Both the position numbers and the translations under genes were made by a program. A DNA stretch of 64,000 nucleotides from Sinobaca qinghaiensis. GTDB taxonomy: Bacteria > Bacillota > Bacilli > Bacillales > Marinococcaceae. Location of the stretch: NCBI RefSeq assembly GCF_003610495.1, contig NZ_RAPK01000013.1:24762-88761 (forward strand), written 5' to 3'. Positions 46,921 to 56,316 of the stretch are shown here, piece by piece. The notes beneath the pieces were generated by a model that was given only the letters and a program-made list of their open reading frames with translations, had not been told where the DNA came from and did not search any database. Within the stretch, counting starts at the first letter, position 1. Each line of letters opens with the position of its first letter.

Positions 46921-47571
46921 ATGGAAAAACTCTATATTTTTATTATGTGCGCGGGTCTTGCCGTGGCCGGTTACTTTGGTTATCAATGGTGGCAGGGAAG
47001 CCAGTCGGTTGAAACCATTTCAATAGAAGAAAGCGAAACAGAGGCTCCTGCTGAAGCCAATATGGCAGAGGCTGAAGAAACACAGACGGAAGATGCTGGA
47101 AGTTCTGAGCCCGCAGAGCAGGAAACGGCCCCTGTGATGAGCGATGAAGTGACAGGATACGAGCAGGGCGAGGAAATGGCCCGCCTGGAAATTCCTAAAA
47201 TTGAAAATGCCTATAAAACGTTTTGGGGGGCAGATGATGCTACGTTAAAACAAGGCGTAGGCATGTACGTGAGTGAATGGACGACCACTCCCGACCAAAA
47301 GCGTCATACGGTTCTAAGCGGGCATCGAGATACGGTTTTTACGGAGCTTGGAGAGTTGGAAACCGGCGACATGCTGGCTCTGGAATACGATGGTAAGCGG
47401 TATGAATATGAAATATCAAAAACATGGATTACGGATAAAGACGACCGGACGGTGATTGTAGATAAGGATACGCCAACGCTGACACTGACGACCTGTTATC
47501 CACTCGACTACCTGGGCAACGCTCCGGATCGTTACATTATTCAGGCAGAACTCGTATCGGTTTCAGAATAA
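46921..47571 (+). CDS. srtD: Class D sortase
   Basis: A membrane-anchored transpeptidase of 216 residues: N-terminal membrane helix (2-22), acidic Glu/Ala linker (30-70) and the sortase domain with catalytic His in LSGHRDTVF, Cys in LTTCYPLDYLG and Arg in APDRY. The sequence pattern is class D. Its likely substrate is the LPDTA protein at 44768. GAGGAGG precedes the ATG. Confidence 0.93.
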   Translation: MEKLYIFIMCAGLAVAGYFGYQWWQGSQSVETISIEESETEAPAEANMAEAEETQTEDAGSSEPAEQETAPVMSDEVTGYEQGEEMARLEIPKIENAYKTFWGADDATLKQGVGMYVSEWTTTPDQKRHTVLSGHRDTVFTELGELETGDMLALEYDGKRYEYEISKTWITDKDDRTVIVDKDTPTLTLTTCYPLDYLGNAPDRYIIQAELVSVSE

Positions 47572-47600
47572 ATGCTTTTATTTTTATACATGAGATAAAT

Positions 47601-47660
47601 AAAACACCCGGTCTTCACGGATTCTCTGCTTTACAGAGTCCTGAAGAACCGGGTGTTTTT
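47601..47660. terminator. Bidirectional terminator
   Basis: Long imperfect stem AAAACACCCGG/CCGGGTGTTTT between convergent srtD and the DUF368 gene. Confidence 0.9.
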
Positions 47661-47663
47661 GTA

Positions 47664-48488
47664 TTATAGTTTGCTGTTATTAATCTGCCCTAAAATGACA
47701 GCGAGGCCAAATCCAATCAAAAACATCACAACACTGGCGAAAAAGAGGCCGATGCTTCCGGGAATCCCTGGAAATACAACGAAAAGCGAGCCGATGAGAA
47801 GGCCGATCATTGTAGCGTAGGTTCCCTTCGAATGATTGCGCAGCAGAAAGTGGATAAATTTACTCATGATAAGAATACCAACTACTATACCAAGGCCTAC
47901 AACAATGAGAACGAGAAGATTTAAAGAAGACACGGCGGCAATAACAGTAGGGTAAGCTCCGATAATAAGAAGAACAAACGAACCGCTCACACCGGGAAGC
48001 AGCATAGCTGAACTTGCCAGCCAGCCCGCAAAAAATAAGAATACATAGCCGCTTAAACTAATCGAAGTCATAATGTCACCGGTATCTTCCTGTAGAAGGC
48101 CCGAAGCAATCACCACAGCAGCAGCGACTGCCAAGATAGCGTAGTGTTTGCCGGTAAAGGACCGGCGATAGTCTGCTTCTCTCATTAGAAACGGGATGGT
48201 ACCTAAAATTAAACCGATAAAAAGCGAAAAGGTAGGCTCCGGGTAGTCGAGGAGCAGCCACTCGATGACGTTGCTCAACGCCAGAATGGCTGTCCCCATG
48301 CCGATACCGAGAGGAATAAAAAAACCGAGCTGGCTTTTCCATTCTTTTGTCGTCAATTTATTAATACCGTCAATCAACCGTCCATAAATACCGAGTATTA
48401 AAGCCATGGTACCGCCGCTTACGCCGGGAATGACATCACTTGTTCCCATGACAAACCCGCGCAGCAGATTTTTCCATTCAATCATCAT
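47664..48488 (-). CDS. DUF368 membrane protein (PopT-type undecaprenyl-phosphate translocase)
   Basis: A 274-residue protein with about eight membrane segments and the DUF368 hallmark GTSDVIPGVSGGTMALILGIY (seen here with MG before it) repeated as LPGVSGSFVLLIIGAY. DUF368 proteins (PopT) have been shown to recycle undecaprenyl phosphate, and in Vibrio and Staphylococcus this was linked to growth at alkaline pH. ATG 48488 is preferred because AAAGGAG lies just before it. Confidence 0.92.
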   Translation of the reverse strand: MMIEWKNLLRGFVMGTSDVIPGVSGGTMALILGIYGRLIDGINKLTTKEWKSQLGFFIPLGIGMGTAILALSNVIEWLLLDYPEPTFSLFIGLILGTIPFLMREADYRRSFTGKHYAILAVAAAVVIASGLLQEDTGDIMTSISLSGYVFLFFAGWLASSAMLLPGVSGSFVLLIIGAYPTVIAAVSSLNLLVLIVVGLGIVVGILIMSKFIHFLLRNHSKGTYATMIGLLIGSLFVVFPGIPGSIGLFFASVVMFLIGFGLAVILGQINNSKL

Positions 48489-48579
48489 ATGTACTCCTTT
48501 AATTGCATTTTCAAAAAACAATCTGTATCTGTTATATCATGTTTACAAAGAAAATACGACAACTACCTTCAAACGGTAG

Positions 48580-48612
48580 AAAAGCCTGCTCCGTTTCAAT
48601 ACGGACAGGCTT
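48580..48612 (-). terminator. Terminator after the DUF3817 gene
   Basis: Stem AAGCCTG.CCGT with ACGG.CAGGCTT followed by U on the minus strand. Confidence 0.8.
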
Positions 48613-48626
48613 CCGGGTCTTCTCTA

Positions 48627-48947
48627 TTACTGTCCAAAAGTAAGGGGAGTAACACCTGTTTCTTCTTCCCGTCTTAGACTTTTTTCAAAAATAAACGGTC
48701 CGAAAGGGATCACTGAAACGGCCATAGCGACTAAAGCACGCAGAAATGACCAGCGTCTCTGTACCCATACGACAAGAACAAGGGCAATATAAATAGTGAA
48801 GAGACCGCCGTGGGCTGCCCCTACGATTGTCACCGCCATATCTATCCCGGCCATGTATTTAAGAGGCATAGCCAGAAACAGGAGCGCGACAAATGATATT
48901 CCTTCAATAACTCCGGTGAGGCGTAAAGGCTTAAGCATAGAACGCAT
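48627..48947 (-). CDS. DUF3817 membrane protein
   Basis: A 106-residue protein with three membrane segments and the DUF3817 pattern (LTGVIEGISFVALLFLAMPLKY, AHGGLFTIYIALV, PFGPFIFE). Similar to B. subtilis YdzA. Function unknown. Confidence 0.9.
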   Translation of the reverse strand: MRSMLKPLRLTGVIEGISFVALLFLAMPLKYMAGIDMAVTIVGAAHGGLFTIYIALVLVVWVQRRWSFLRALVAMAVSVIPFGPFIFEKSLRREEETGVTPLTFGQ

Positions 48948-49081
48948 GTGTGCGAGTGCTCCTTTCCATATTATCTATCTAAAAGCATAGCACAGCACGT
49001 TCATAGAGAACAAATGAAGGTTTTATGGCAGATTAAGAAAGAAAGCGTTTTATAGTTTGGGAATTAACAGGGAAAAAATAC

Positions 49082-49121
49082 ATGACATCTGTCATATGAG
49101 CAACTGACTTTCATGTCTTAC
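49082..49121 (+). promoter_or_regulatory. Candidate DesR operator upstream of des
   Basis: ATGACATCTGTCAT (49082-49095) is a palindrome and a further half-site TCATGTCTTA follows. A -10-like TATGAT lies near 49140, so the palindrome would be at about -60, within the range DesR covers at the B. subtilis des promoter. Confidence 0.5.
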
Positions 49122-49197
49122 CTCTTCCAGGCTTTCTCTATATGATTAAGTTATAACCAATAAACACACACGCCTATCGAAATGGGAGAGATTATAT

Positions 49198-50244
49198 ATG
49201 AGTAAGGCAAAACAGGCTCAACTACGAAAAACCGTAGCACCGTTTGAAAAATCAGACCAGTCAAAAAGTACTAAACAACTTTTCAATACATTAATCCCTT
49301 TCTTTACTTTATGGTTTTTAGCATACCAAAGCTTATCAATTTCCATCTGGCTCAGTCTTCCACTGTCCATTATAGCGTCCGGCTTCGTCGTAAGAACCTT
49401 TATTATCTTTCATGACTGCTGCCACCAATCCTTTTTCAAAAGCAAGAAGGCCAATTCTATTTTAGGGACGATAACAGGTATAATAACGCTGTTTCCTTTT
49501 GAAAAATGGAAAAGAGAACATTCCATTCACCACGCGACCAGCAGTAATCTCGATAAGCGCGGCGTTGGCGACATCTGGGTAATGACCGTAGACGAATATA
49601 AAGAAGCATCTGCTTTTGAAAAATTCTCCTACCGTCTGTACCGCAACCCGCTTGTTATGTTCGGCCTCGGACCGTTTTACCTGTTTCTTATTACAAACCG
49701 TTTTAACCGTAAAGGTCCAAGACGTAAAGAACGCATAAACACGTATATTATTAATGCGTCCATTGTAGCTATTTACGGCGTAATGATTGCTGTCATCGGA
49801 TGGCAGGCATTCCTGCTCGTACAGGGACCAATCCTGTTCGTTTCCGGTTCTCTCGGCATCTGGCTTTTCTATGTGCAGCATCAATTTGAAGATTCGTATT
49901 TCGAAGAAGAAAGCGAATGGGATTTTGTTAAAGCTGCAGTAGATGGAAGTTCTTATTACAAGCTTCCAAAGGTACTTCAGTGGGCAAGTGGAAACATCGG
50001 CTATCACCATGTACACCATCTCAGCCCGCGCGTGCCGAACTATAATCTCGAACAGGCCCATGAATCAACGCCGCCTCTTCAACAGGCTACTACGATCACG
50101 CTTGGTTCGAGTTTGAAATCTATTCGTTTCCGTCTTTATGACGAAAAGAATAAAACGTTTGTAGGCTTTCGGGAAATGAAGAAAGCTACTCTAAAAGAAA
50201 ACATGATACTGGATAGGGAAAAAGCCAGCTTTCAGGAAAAGTAA
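49198..50244 (+). CDS. des: Fatty acid desaturase Des
   Basis: Integral-membrane acyl-lipid desaturase of 348 residues that keeps membranes fluid in the cold. The three histidine boxes are HDCCHQ (about 73-78), HSIHH (106-110) and HHVHH (282-286). About four membrane segments lie between. AAATGGGAGAGA precedes the ATG. The thermosensor pair desK-desR follows after a terminator, as in B. subtilis. Confidence 0.95.
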   Translation: MSKAKQAQLRKTVAPFEKSDQSKSTKQLFNTLIPFFTLWFLAYQSLSISIWLSLPLSIIASGFVVRTFIIFHDCCHQSFFKSKKANSILGTITGIITLFPFEKWKREHSIHHATSSNLDKRGVGDIWVMTVDEYKEASAFEKFSYRLYRNPLVMFGLGPFYLFLITNRFNRKGPRRKERINTYIINASIVAIYGVMIAVIGWQAFLLVQGPILFVSGSLGIWLFYVQHQFEDSYFEEESEWDFVKAAVDGSSYYKLPKVLQWASGNIGYHHVHHLSPRVPNYNLEQAHESTPPLQQATTITLGSSLKSIRFRLYDEKNKTFVGFREMKKATLKENMILDREKASFQEK

Positions 50245-50253
50245 TAGTATAAG

Positions 50254-50287
50254 AAGCCATTCCTTAAAACGGGGGATGGCTTTTTTT
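50254..50287 (+). terminator. Terminator between des and desK
   Basis: Stem AAGCCAT.CC/GG.ATGGCTT with T7. Confidence 0.85.
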
Positions 50288-50417
50288 CTATAGAAGTATG
50301 GTTGTTTCACATAGAAGAAGAGAACGATTCTGCAGAGGGGGAATAAGAGAATTGTCTGATATACTTACAGTAAGACATACAAAGAAACAAAAGACACAAA
50401 CCTTTAAGGAGAGCGCC

Positions 50418-51554
50418 ATGAATAATTGGTATCAAATTTTTCCGAAAAACACATGGCTCAGCACGTATGTATGGATTATTTTCTTTTTGCTGCCATTTTA
50501 TTTTATTATCCGTTCGTCCACTGTTCCTGAAATTATTCTGGGCGTTATTTTTATACTGCTGTTTTTCGTGGCCTATCGCTTAACCTTTCTAGCTTCTGGA
50601 TGGCTTGTTTACTTTTGGGTGGGAACGGCAATTACGATCAGTATTATTATGACGCTTTTTTACGGCTATGTTTATTTTTCTCTTTTCCTGGCCTTTTTCA
50701 TAGGGAATGTAAAGCATAAGACAGGCTTTTATATTTTATATGGTATTCATTTATTAACAGCAGTTGCGACCATTAATATTTTGTTTTTTACGGAAAATGA
50801 ACTGTTTCTCTCCCAGTTTCCGTTTATTGTTATCAGCGTTATAGGGATTATTCTGCTTCCTTTCAACACATTTAACCGCAACAAGCGGGAAAAACTGGAA
50901 AGCCAGCTTAAAGACGCCAACCAGAAAATTTCCCAGATGGTTGTGATGGAAGAACGGCAGCGGATTGCAAGAGATCTTCATGATACGCTCGGACAGAAGC
51001 TCTCGCTTGTCGGCTTGAAAAGTGACCTCGCCGGGAAGCTGATAGACGCCAATCCGGAAGCGGCTAAACGGGAAATCAATGATATCAGCCAGACCTCGCG
51101 GACCGCTTTAAAAGAAGTCCGGGAAATGGTTTCTGATATGCGCGGGACGAAGCTGAAAGACGAATTAATCCGCATTGAACAGGTTTTAAAAGCCGCAGAG
51201 GTGGAATTTACTATTAAAGACGAAACCACACTCGAAAAGACACCGCCGCTTGTGGAGAATGTGCTCAGCATGTGCTTAAAAGAAGCAGTAACCAATATAG
51301 TAAAACACAGTAAAGCAACCACGTGCCTGGTGGAACTGAATGAATCAGTGGATGAGCTGAGTATCCGCGTAAAGGACAATGGAACCGGCATCACCGGAAA
51401 AATAGATCCTACAAAGAAAAACGGCCTCCGCGGAATGGAGGAGAGGCTGGAATTTGTAAATGGCACCCTCGAGGTTTTATCCAAAGAGGGGACGGAGCTG
51501 TTTATTCGGGTGCCTACTGTCGTGAAACAAGTCAAACAGGAGGGAATGGCATGA
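50418..51554 (+). CDS. desK: Thermosensor histidine kinase DesK
   Basis: A 378-residue kinase with four to five membrane segments (1-155), coiled coil (about 165-190), HisKA_3 with site RQRIARDLHDTLGQKLS, and HATPase_c with VKDNGTGI. DesK senses membrane thickness at low temperature and controls DesR. ATG 50418 follows AAGGAGAG; the longer upstream frame is not supported. The stop overlaps the desR start. Confidence 0.94.
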   Translation: MNNWYQIFPKNTWLSTYVWIIFFLLPFYFIIRSSTVPEIILGVIFILLFFVAYRLTFLASGWLVYFWVGTAITISIIMTLFYGYVYFSLFLAFFIGNVKHKTGFYILYGIHLLTAVATINILFFTENELFLSQFPFIVISVIGIILLPFNTFNRNKREKLESQLKDANQKISQMVVMEERQRIARDLHDTLGQKLSLVGLKSDLAGKLIDANPEAAKREINDISQTSRTALKEVREMVSDMRGTKLKDELIRIEQVLKAAEVEFTIKDETTLEKTPPLVENVLSMCLKEAVTNIVKHSKATTCLVELNESVDELSIRVKDNGTGITGKIDPTKKNGLRGMEERLEFVNGTLEVLSKEGTELFIRVPTVVKQVKQEGMA

Positions 51555-52150
51555 TAAAAATAGTGATTGCAGAAGATCAGGGAATGCTGTTGGGAGCCCT
51601 TGGCTCTATTTTGGACCTCGAAGAAGACATGACCGTGATCGGTAAAGCGAAAAACGGTCAGGAAGCGGTCACGCTCGTAAATCAGTTCAATCCGGATGTG
51701 TGTATTATGGACATTGAAATGCCGGTAAAAAGTGGTTTGGATGCAGCAGAAGAGTTGAAAGACCATCCCTGTAAAATAATTATATTAACTACGTTTGCCA
51801 GACCCGGTTATTTTGAAAGGGCCCGAAAGGCAGAAGTCGGCGGCTATTTGCTAAAAGACAGTCCAAGTGAAGAATTGGCCGATTCCATCCGGGTCATTAT
51901 GAAAGGACGCCGCGTATACGCCCCGGAGCTGGTTGATATGGTTTTTCAAAACGATAACCCGCTGACAGATCGGGAAAAACAGGTCATTGAGCTGATCGCC
52001 GACGGTAAAAATACAAAAGAAATAGCCAGTGAGCTTTTTATTACAAATGGTACGGTCAGAAACTATATATCTATCATTTTTGATAAGCTTGGCGTTAGCA
52101 ATCGCATTGAAGCAATTTCTCACTTTAAAGAAAAAGGCTGGTTTAAATAA
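51551..52150 (+). CDS. desR: Response regulator DesR
   Basis: A NarL-type regulator of 199 residues: receiver with Asp in CIMDIEMP (about 54), and LuxR-type HTH (about 135-199, LTDREKQVIELIADGKNTKEIA). Activates des. Overlaps desK by four bases. Confidence 0.95.
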   Translation: MIKIVIAEDQGMLLGALGSILDLEEDMTVIGKAKNGQEAVTLVNQFNPDVCIMDIEMPVKSGLDAAEELKDHPCKIIILTTFARPGYFERARKAEVGGYLLKDSPSEELADSIRVIMKGRRVYAPELVDMVFQNDNPLTDREKQVIELIADGKNTKEIASELFITNGTVRNYISIIFDKLGVSNRIEAISHFKEKGWFK

Positions 52151-52159
52151 ATAGTATGT

Positions 52160-52201
52160 AAAAGCCGAAGGCCCTTTATGAAAGGGCCTTCGGCTTTTTT
52201 T
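52160..52201. terminator. Strong bidirectional terminator
   Basis: Perfect long stem AAAGCCGAAGGCCCTTT/AAAGGGCCTTCGGCTTT between convergent desR and clpE. Confidence 0.95.
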
Positions 52202-52206
52202 GAATA

Positions 52207-54381
52207 TTATTTTTGAGAAGAAACGCTGCTGTGGTTCGTTACGCTTATTTTATCATCAACCAGGCTGACGGTAATATGCTCTAATTTCTCTTCATCAAGC
52301 ATGAGATCCGCAATGCCGTCTTCGACCTGCTCAGCAATTACGCGGCGGAGCGGTCTGGCACCAAAGGCTGGATCGTAGCCCAGATCAGCAAGTTTTGCTT
52401 TTGCTTCATCGGACACTTCTACCTTCATGTCTTGTTCTGCTGCTGCTTCTGTGATTTCAGAGAGCATAATGTCAACGATGGTAATTAAGTCTTCACGTTT
52501 TAATTCACCGAATTTAACGATGCTGTCAAAACGGTTAAGAAATTCCGGTTTAAAGGAAGTTTTAAGGGATTCAGTTACTTTTGGCTCGTCGTCGTCCTGA
52601 CTGCCAAATCCAACGCTGACTTTTTTCAAGCCTGTTCCTGCATTGGATGTCATAATGATCACCGTATCTTTAAAACTTACGGTACGTCCCTGGCTGTCGG
52701 TCAGACGGCCATCTTCCATAATCTGTAGAAACATGTGCTGCACGTCAGGGTGCGCTTTTTCAATTTCATCTAGAAGAATAATGCTGTAAGGCTTGTGGCG
52801 CACTTTCTCCGTAAGCTGTCCGGCTTCTTCGTGGCCGACATAGCCTGGAGGGGAACCGACAAGCTTGGATACAGAATGTTTTTCCATATATTCGCTCATA
52901 TCAAGCCGGATCATCGCTTCTTTATCTCCAAACATTTCTTTAGCCAGAGATTTGGATAATTCGGTTTTACCAACGCCCGTTGGTCCTACGAATAAGAAGG
53001 AACCAATAGGACGGCTTCCTCTGCGGAGACCTGCACGATTTCTGCGGATGGCCCGTGCCACTTTCTGGACAGCGTTCTCCTGGCCGATAACGTCGGCATT
53101 AAGGCGCTCAGGAAGATCTTTCATCTTCTGCTGTTCGTCTTTTTGAAGACGGCGTACAGGAATACCGGTTTTGTTTTCAATGATTTCCTGAATAACTTCC
53201 ACCGTTACTTCTGCTTTGCTCTGGCTGACGGATTCGCCCGCAGCTGCTTTATCGCGCTGGCTCATTAAACGGGTTTCTTCGTCGCGGAGCTGAGCCGCTT
53301 TTTCATAGTTTTCCTGCTGGGTTGCTTTTTCTTTTTCTGCTGCTATTTGTTCCAGACGGCTTTGAATTTCAAGCTCATCATCGCTGCTGTGAAGCAGGTT
53401 AATCTTCGAACCGGCCTCATCCATCAGGTCAATAGCTTTATCTGGAAGAAAGCGGTCCTGAATATAGCGGCTGGAAAGAGAAACACATGCTTCCAGTGCT
53501 TCTTTTGTATAAGAAACCTGGTGGTATGCTTCATAATTTGGCTTTAGGCCGTCCAGGATAGCCACGGCATCGGCGCTGTTCGGTTCATTAACCATAACAG
53601 GCTGGAAACGGCGCTCCAGTGCAGCATCTTTTTCAATTTTTCTATATTCATTAAGCGTAGTAGCTCCAATAATCTGAACTTCGCCGCGGGCAAGTGCCGG
53701 CTTCATAATATTGCCTGCATCGGAAGATCCTTCGGCGGATCCTGCGCCCACAATTTGATGGATTTCATCAATAAATACAATAACATCCTGTCTGTCCTGC
53801 AGCTCTTGAAGCAGCTGTTTCATACGCTCTTCAAACTGGCCGCGGATACCGGTGTTTGCTACAAGCGAAGAAACATCAAGCAGGTAAATCTTCTTGTTTT
53901 TCAGCTTATTCGGCACATCGCCTTCCATAATTTTTAGAGCGAGGCCTTCTGCAATGGCTGTTTTACCAACACCGGGCTCTCCAATGAGAACCGGATTGTT
54001 TTTGTTGCGGCGGTTCAATGTTTCAATAACCCGCTCTACTTCTTTATGACGGCCGATGACCGGATCGATCATGCCGGCACGGGCTGCGTCTGATAGGTTT
54101 TTACCCAGATCATCAAGCAGGCCGCCGCCTTTATTGCCTCCGCCTTTACCGGCAGATGGCTGCTGCTGATTGTTGTTCATCTGCGAATTCATCATATTTT
54201 GGAAAAACTGGTCAAATGGGGACTGACCAGGCTGATTACCAAATCCGCTGGAAGGCTGTTTCATTTCCTGGCGGATTTCACGGTAGCATACATCACATAG
54301 GTTCATTTTCTGCTGGTAACCATTTATATTCATATTTAATTCAATACGGGCTTCTCGTTGTTCACAATGTTCACATCTCAT
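52207..54381 (-). CDS. clpE: AAA+ unfoldase ClpE
   Basis: A 724-residue Clp ATPase with an N-terminal zinc finger (CEHCEQ...CDVCYREI, four Cys) that marks ClpE, then AAA-1 with [10 protein letters not shown] (about 140), a UVR-type segment ([15 protein letters not shown]) and AAA-2 with [10 protein letters not shown] (about 470). It partners with ClpP under heat and other protein stress. Two CtsR boxes lie upstream. Confidence 0.95.
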   Translation of the reverse strand: MRCEHCEQREARIELNMNINGYQQKMNLCDVCYREIRQEMKQPSSGFGNQPGQSPFDQFFQNMMNSQMNNNQQQPSAGKGGGNKGGGLLDDLGKNLSDAARAGMIDPVIGRHKEVERVIETLNRRNKNNPVLIGEPGVGKTAIAEGLALKIMEGDVPNKLKNKKIYLLDVSSLVANTGIRGQFEERMKQLLQELQDRQDVIVFIDEIHQIVGAGSAEGSSDAGNIMKPALARGEVQIIGATTLNEYRKIEKDAALERRFQPVMVNEPNSADAVAILDGLKPNYEAYHQVSYTKEALEACVSLSSRYIQDRFLPDKAIDLMDEAGSKINLLHSSDDELEIQSRLEQIAAEKEKATQQENYEKAAQLRDEETRLMSQRDKAAAGESVSQSKAEVTVEVIQEIIENKTGIPVRRLQKDEQQKMKDLPERLNADVIGQENAVQKVARAIRRNRAGLRRGSRPIGSFLFVGPTGVGKTELSKSLAKEMFGDKEAMIRLDMSEYMEKHSVSKLVGSPPGYVGHEEAGQLTEKVRHKPYSIILLDEIEKAHPDVQHMFLQIMEDGRLTDSQGRTVSFKDTVIIMTSNAGTGLKKVSVGFGSQDDDEPKVTESLKTSFKPEFLNRFDSIVKFGELKREDLITIVDIMLSEITEAAAEQDMKVEVSDEAKAKLADLGYDPAFGARPLRRVIAEQVEDGIADLMLDEEKLEHITVSLVDDKISVTNHSSVSSQK

Positions 54382-54482
54382 AGTAGTGAACCTCCTTTTA
54401 TCTTTAATAGAAAAGATAATGCATCTTAATAATTAGTAAGTGTAATAGCATTTTTTTAGAAAATCAAAGAAATTGCTTTGAC

Positions 54483-54533
54483 TTTGACTATCTTTGATCT
54501 TATGAGTTTATTATATACTGACCTTATTTGACT
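54483..54533 (-). promoter_or_regulatory. CtsR operator sites of clpE
   Basis: On the minus strand 54483-54499 reads GATCAAA-GAT-AGTCAAA, with one mismatch to RGTCAAA-NAN-RGTCAAA. A second site at 54517-54533 reads AGTCAAA-TAA-GGTCAGT (two mismatches). An extra AGTCAAA heptamer overlaps the first. The rest of 54382-54719 holds no supported gene. Confidence 0.8.
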
Positions 54534-54670
54534 TTCAAGTATTTTTAACTACTTTTTTTAAAAAATTTCTGATTTTCCTCCGGGATTGCAATATATAATA
54601 AAAAGTAATCATAAATAGTAATAGTAAGTTCGTTTGATTTGTATTTCCTTAACAATAGAAAGTTAAACAT

Positions 54671-54707
54671 AAAAAAACAGCATCCGGTATAAATCCGAAT
54701 GCTGCTT
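54671..54707 (-). terminator. Terminator after hemQ
   Basis: Stem AGCAGCAT.CGG/CCG.ATGCTG followed by U7 on the minus strand. Confidence 0.85.
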
Positions 54708-54719
54708 TACATGATTTTA

Positions 54720-55469
54720 TTAAATATGAAAAAAAGATTCTGCTTTTTCCGGCTCAAGCAGGTTTCCTACATAGAAGGGACCGAACTTGCCGTAACGGGC
54801 GGACACTTCATCAAATCTCATTTCATAAATGATCTTCTTAAATTGCAGGGCTTCGTGGGCAAACAGGGTAACGCTCCATTCCCAGTCATCAAGACCGGCT
54901 GAGCCTGTAATAATCTGTTTGACCTTACCTGCATACTTTCTTCCTGTCATGCCGTGGGCACGCATTAATTCCCGGCGTTCTTTAATAGGAAGGGAATACC
55001 AGTTGTCGTCGCCTTCCCGCTTTTTATCCATTGGATAGAAGCAGATATGATTCCATTTAGGAAGCACGGGATAAATGCGGCTGCGGAGTTCCGGATTCTC
55101 CATCGGATCTCCGCCGTCTTTTGGCGGCATGTAGTTTCCCAGTTCTACGACAGACACGTAGGAATAGGAAGGAATCGTATAGTCAGCCAGCCTGGTTTTG
55201 TTAAAAGCATTTTCAATATCGTTTAAATCATTCATCGTTGGACGAAGAATCATAAAAATCAAGTCTGCTTTTTGACCGACAATCGTATAAACAGCGTGGC
55301 TTCCGCCGCCGTTGTCCTCGACCTGCTGCCAGTCTTCCAGCATATGAATAAATTCTTTCACAATGCTTTGGCGTTCTTCGCCGGATAATTTTTTCCATTC
55401 TGTCCAGTTGATCCTGCGGAGATCATGCAGACAGAACCAGCCATCGAGCGTTTGGGATGCTTCACTCAT
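54720..55469 (-). CDS. hemQ: Coproheme decarboxylase HemQ
   Basis: HemQ converts coproheme to heme b in the Gram-positive pathway; it belongs to the chlorite dismutase fold. The 249 residues include the catalytic Tyr region [17 protein letters not shown] and the heme-ligand His in [15 protein letters not shown]. In B. subtilis hemQ (ywfI) neighbours pta, and pta lies a few genes away here. Confidence 0.95.
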   Translation of the reverse strand: MSEASQTLDGWFCLHDLRRINWTEWKKLSGEERQSIVKEFIHMLEDWQQVEDNGGGSHAVYTIVGQKADLIFMILRPTMNDLNDIENAFNKTRLADYTIPSYSYVSVVELGNYMPPKDGGDPMENPELRSRIYPVLPKWNHICFYPMDKKREGDDNWYSLPIKERRELMRAHGMTGRKYAGKVKQIITGSAGLDDWEWSVTLFAHEALQFKKIIYEMRFDEVSARYGKFGPFYVGNLLEPEKAESFFHI

Positions 55470-55552
55470 ATATGGTTCACTCCTTTATCTAAAACCTGCT
55501 CACGATGTCTACTATACCATAGGTCCACAGGTCTTCAAAAGCAGGAACCAAT

Positions 55553-56293
55553 CTACTTTTTCAGGAAACGGAGAAGGGCGTCTTTATGCTCCTGGCTCTG
55601 TCCGGCTTCTCTTTGGGCTGATACTTCCATATCGAGGACTTCTGAAAGGCTGTGTTCAAAGCCCTGTTTCATATTCTGTTTCGCCAATCCATAGGCAGCA
55701 GGAGGGATGGAGGCTAACCTCTCGGCATACTCTGCCGGATTTCCAATAGCGGTGATAAGATTGATCCGGAACGCTTCTTCGGCCGATACGGTCTGTCCGA
55801 GCATAAGCTCCATTGCTTTGCCCAGTCCGACCAGACGGGGGAGGAAGTAGGAGGCGCCTGCATCGGGTACAAGACCTATTTTTAAGAAGCTGAGCGCCAG
55901 TTTGGCCCGGCTGTCGGCAATCCGGTAGTCGCAGGCAAGCGCAATACTCAAACCCGCGCCTACTGTAACACCGTTTAAATAGGCAATTACCGGTTTGGAG
56001 ATGCTGTCTATTAATACAATCAGGCGATTGTAGGTATCCTGTAAGTAATCGCCGTAATCGAAGCTTTCTGCGCTGTCAGATGAAACGCTTTTCAAGTCGG
56101 CGCCTGCGCAGAATGCATCACCGGATCCCTGCAGAATAATAACTTTGACCTCATGGTCCTGTGAAGCTTCCTGAAAGCAGTCGTAAAGCTCTTCGTGCAT
56201 TTCTTTATTTAAGGCATTTTTAACCTCGGGGCGGTTCAGGGTAATCCAGGCCGTCTGATCTTTGACTTCATATAAGACTGTATGTTGTTTCAC
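55553..56293 (-). CDS. Enoyl-CoA hydratase/isomerase family protein
   Basis: A 246-residue crotonase-fold protein: oxyanion-hole segments FCAGADLKSVSSD (about 61-73) and NGVTVGAGLSIALACDYRIA (about 107-126). It lies 23 bases after the dienoyl-CoA reductase gene, so both are probably in one fatty-acid degradation operon. A parS-like site sits over its start region. Confidence 0.93.
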   Translation of the reverse strand: MKQHTVLYEVKDQTAWITLNRPEVKNALNKEMHEELYDCFQEASQDHEVKVIILQGSGDAFCAGADLKSVSSDSAESFDYGDYLQDTYNRLIVLIDSISKPVIAYLNGVTVGAGLSIALACDYRIADSRAKLALSFLKIGLVPDAGASYFLPRLVGLGKAMELMLGQTVSAEEAFRINLITAIGNPAEYAERLASIPPAAYGLAKQNMKQGFEHSLSEVLDMEVSAQREAGQSQEHKDALLRFLKK

Positions 56294-56301
56294 GTGAAAC
56301 C
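56286..56301. promoter_or_regulatory. parS-like site
   Basis: TGTTTCACGTGAAACC, one mismatch at the last base; it overlaps the first codons of the enoyl-CoA hydratase gene. Confidence 0.9.
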
Positions 56302-56316
56302 CTCCTTTAGAAATAA

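Noticed and set aside
50978..51766. 262-residue minus-strand frame across desK/desR
   Set aside because: Opposite-strand shadow of two well-supported genes.
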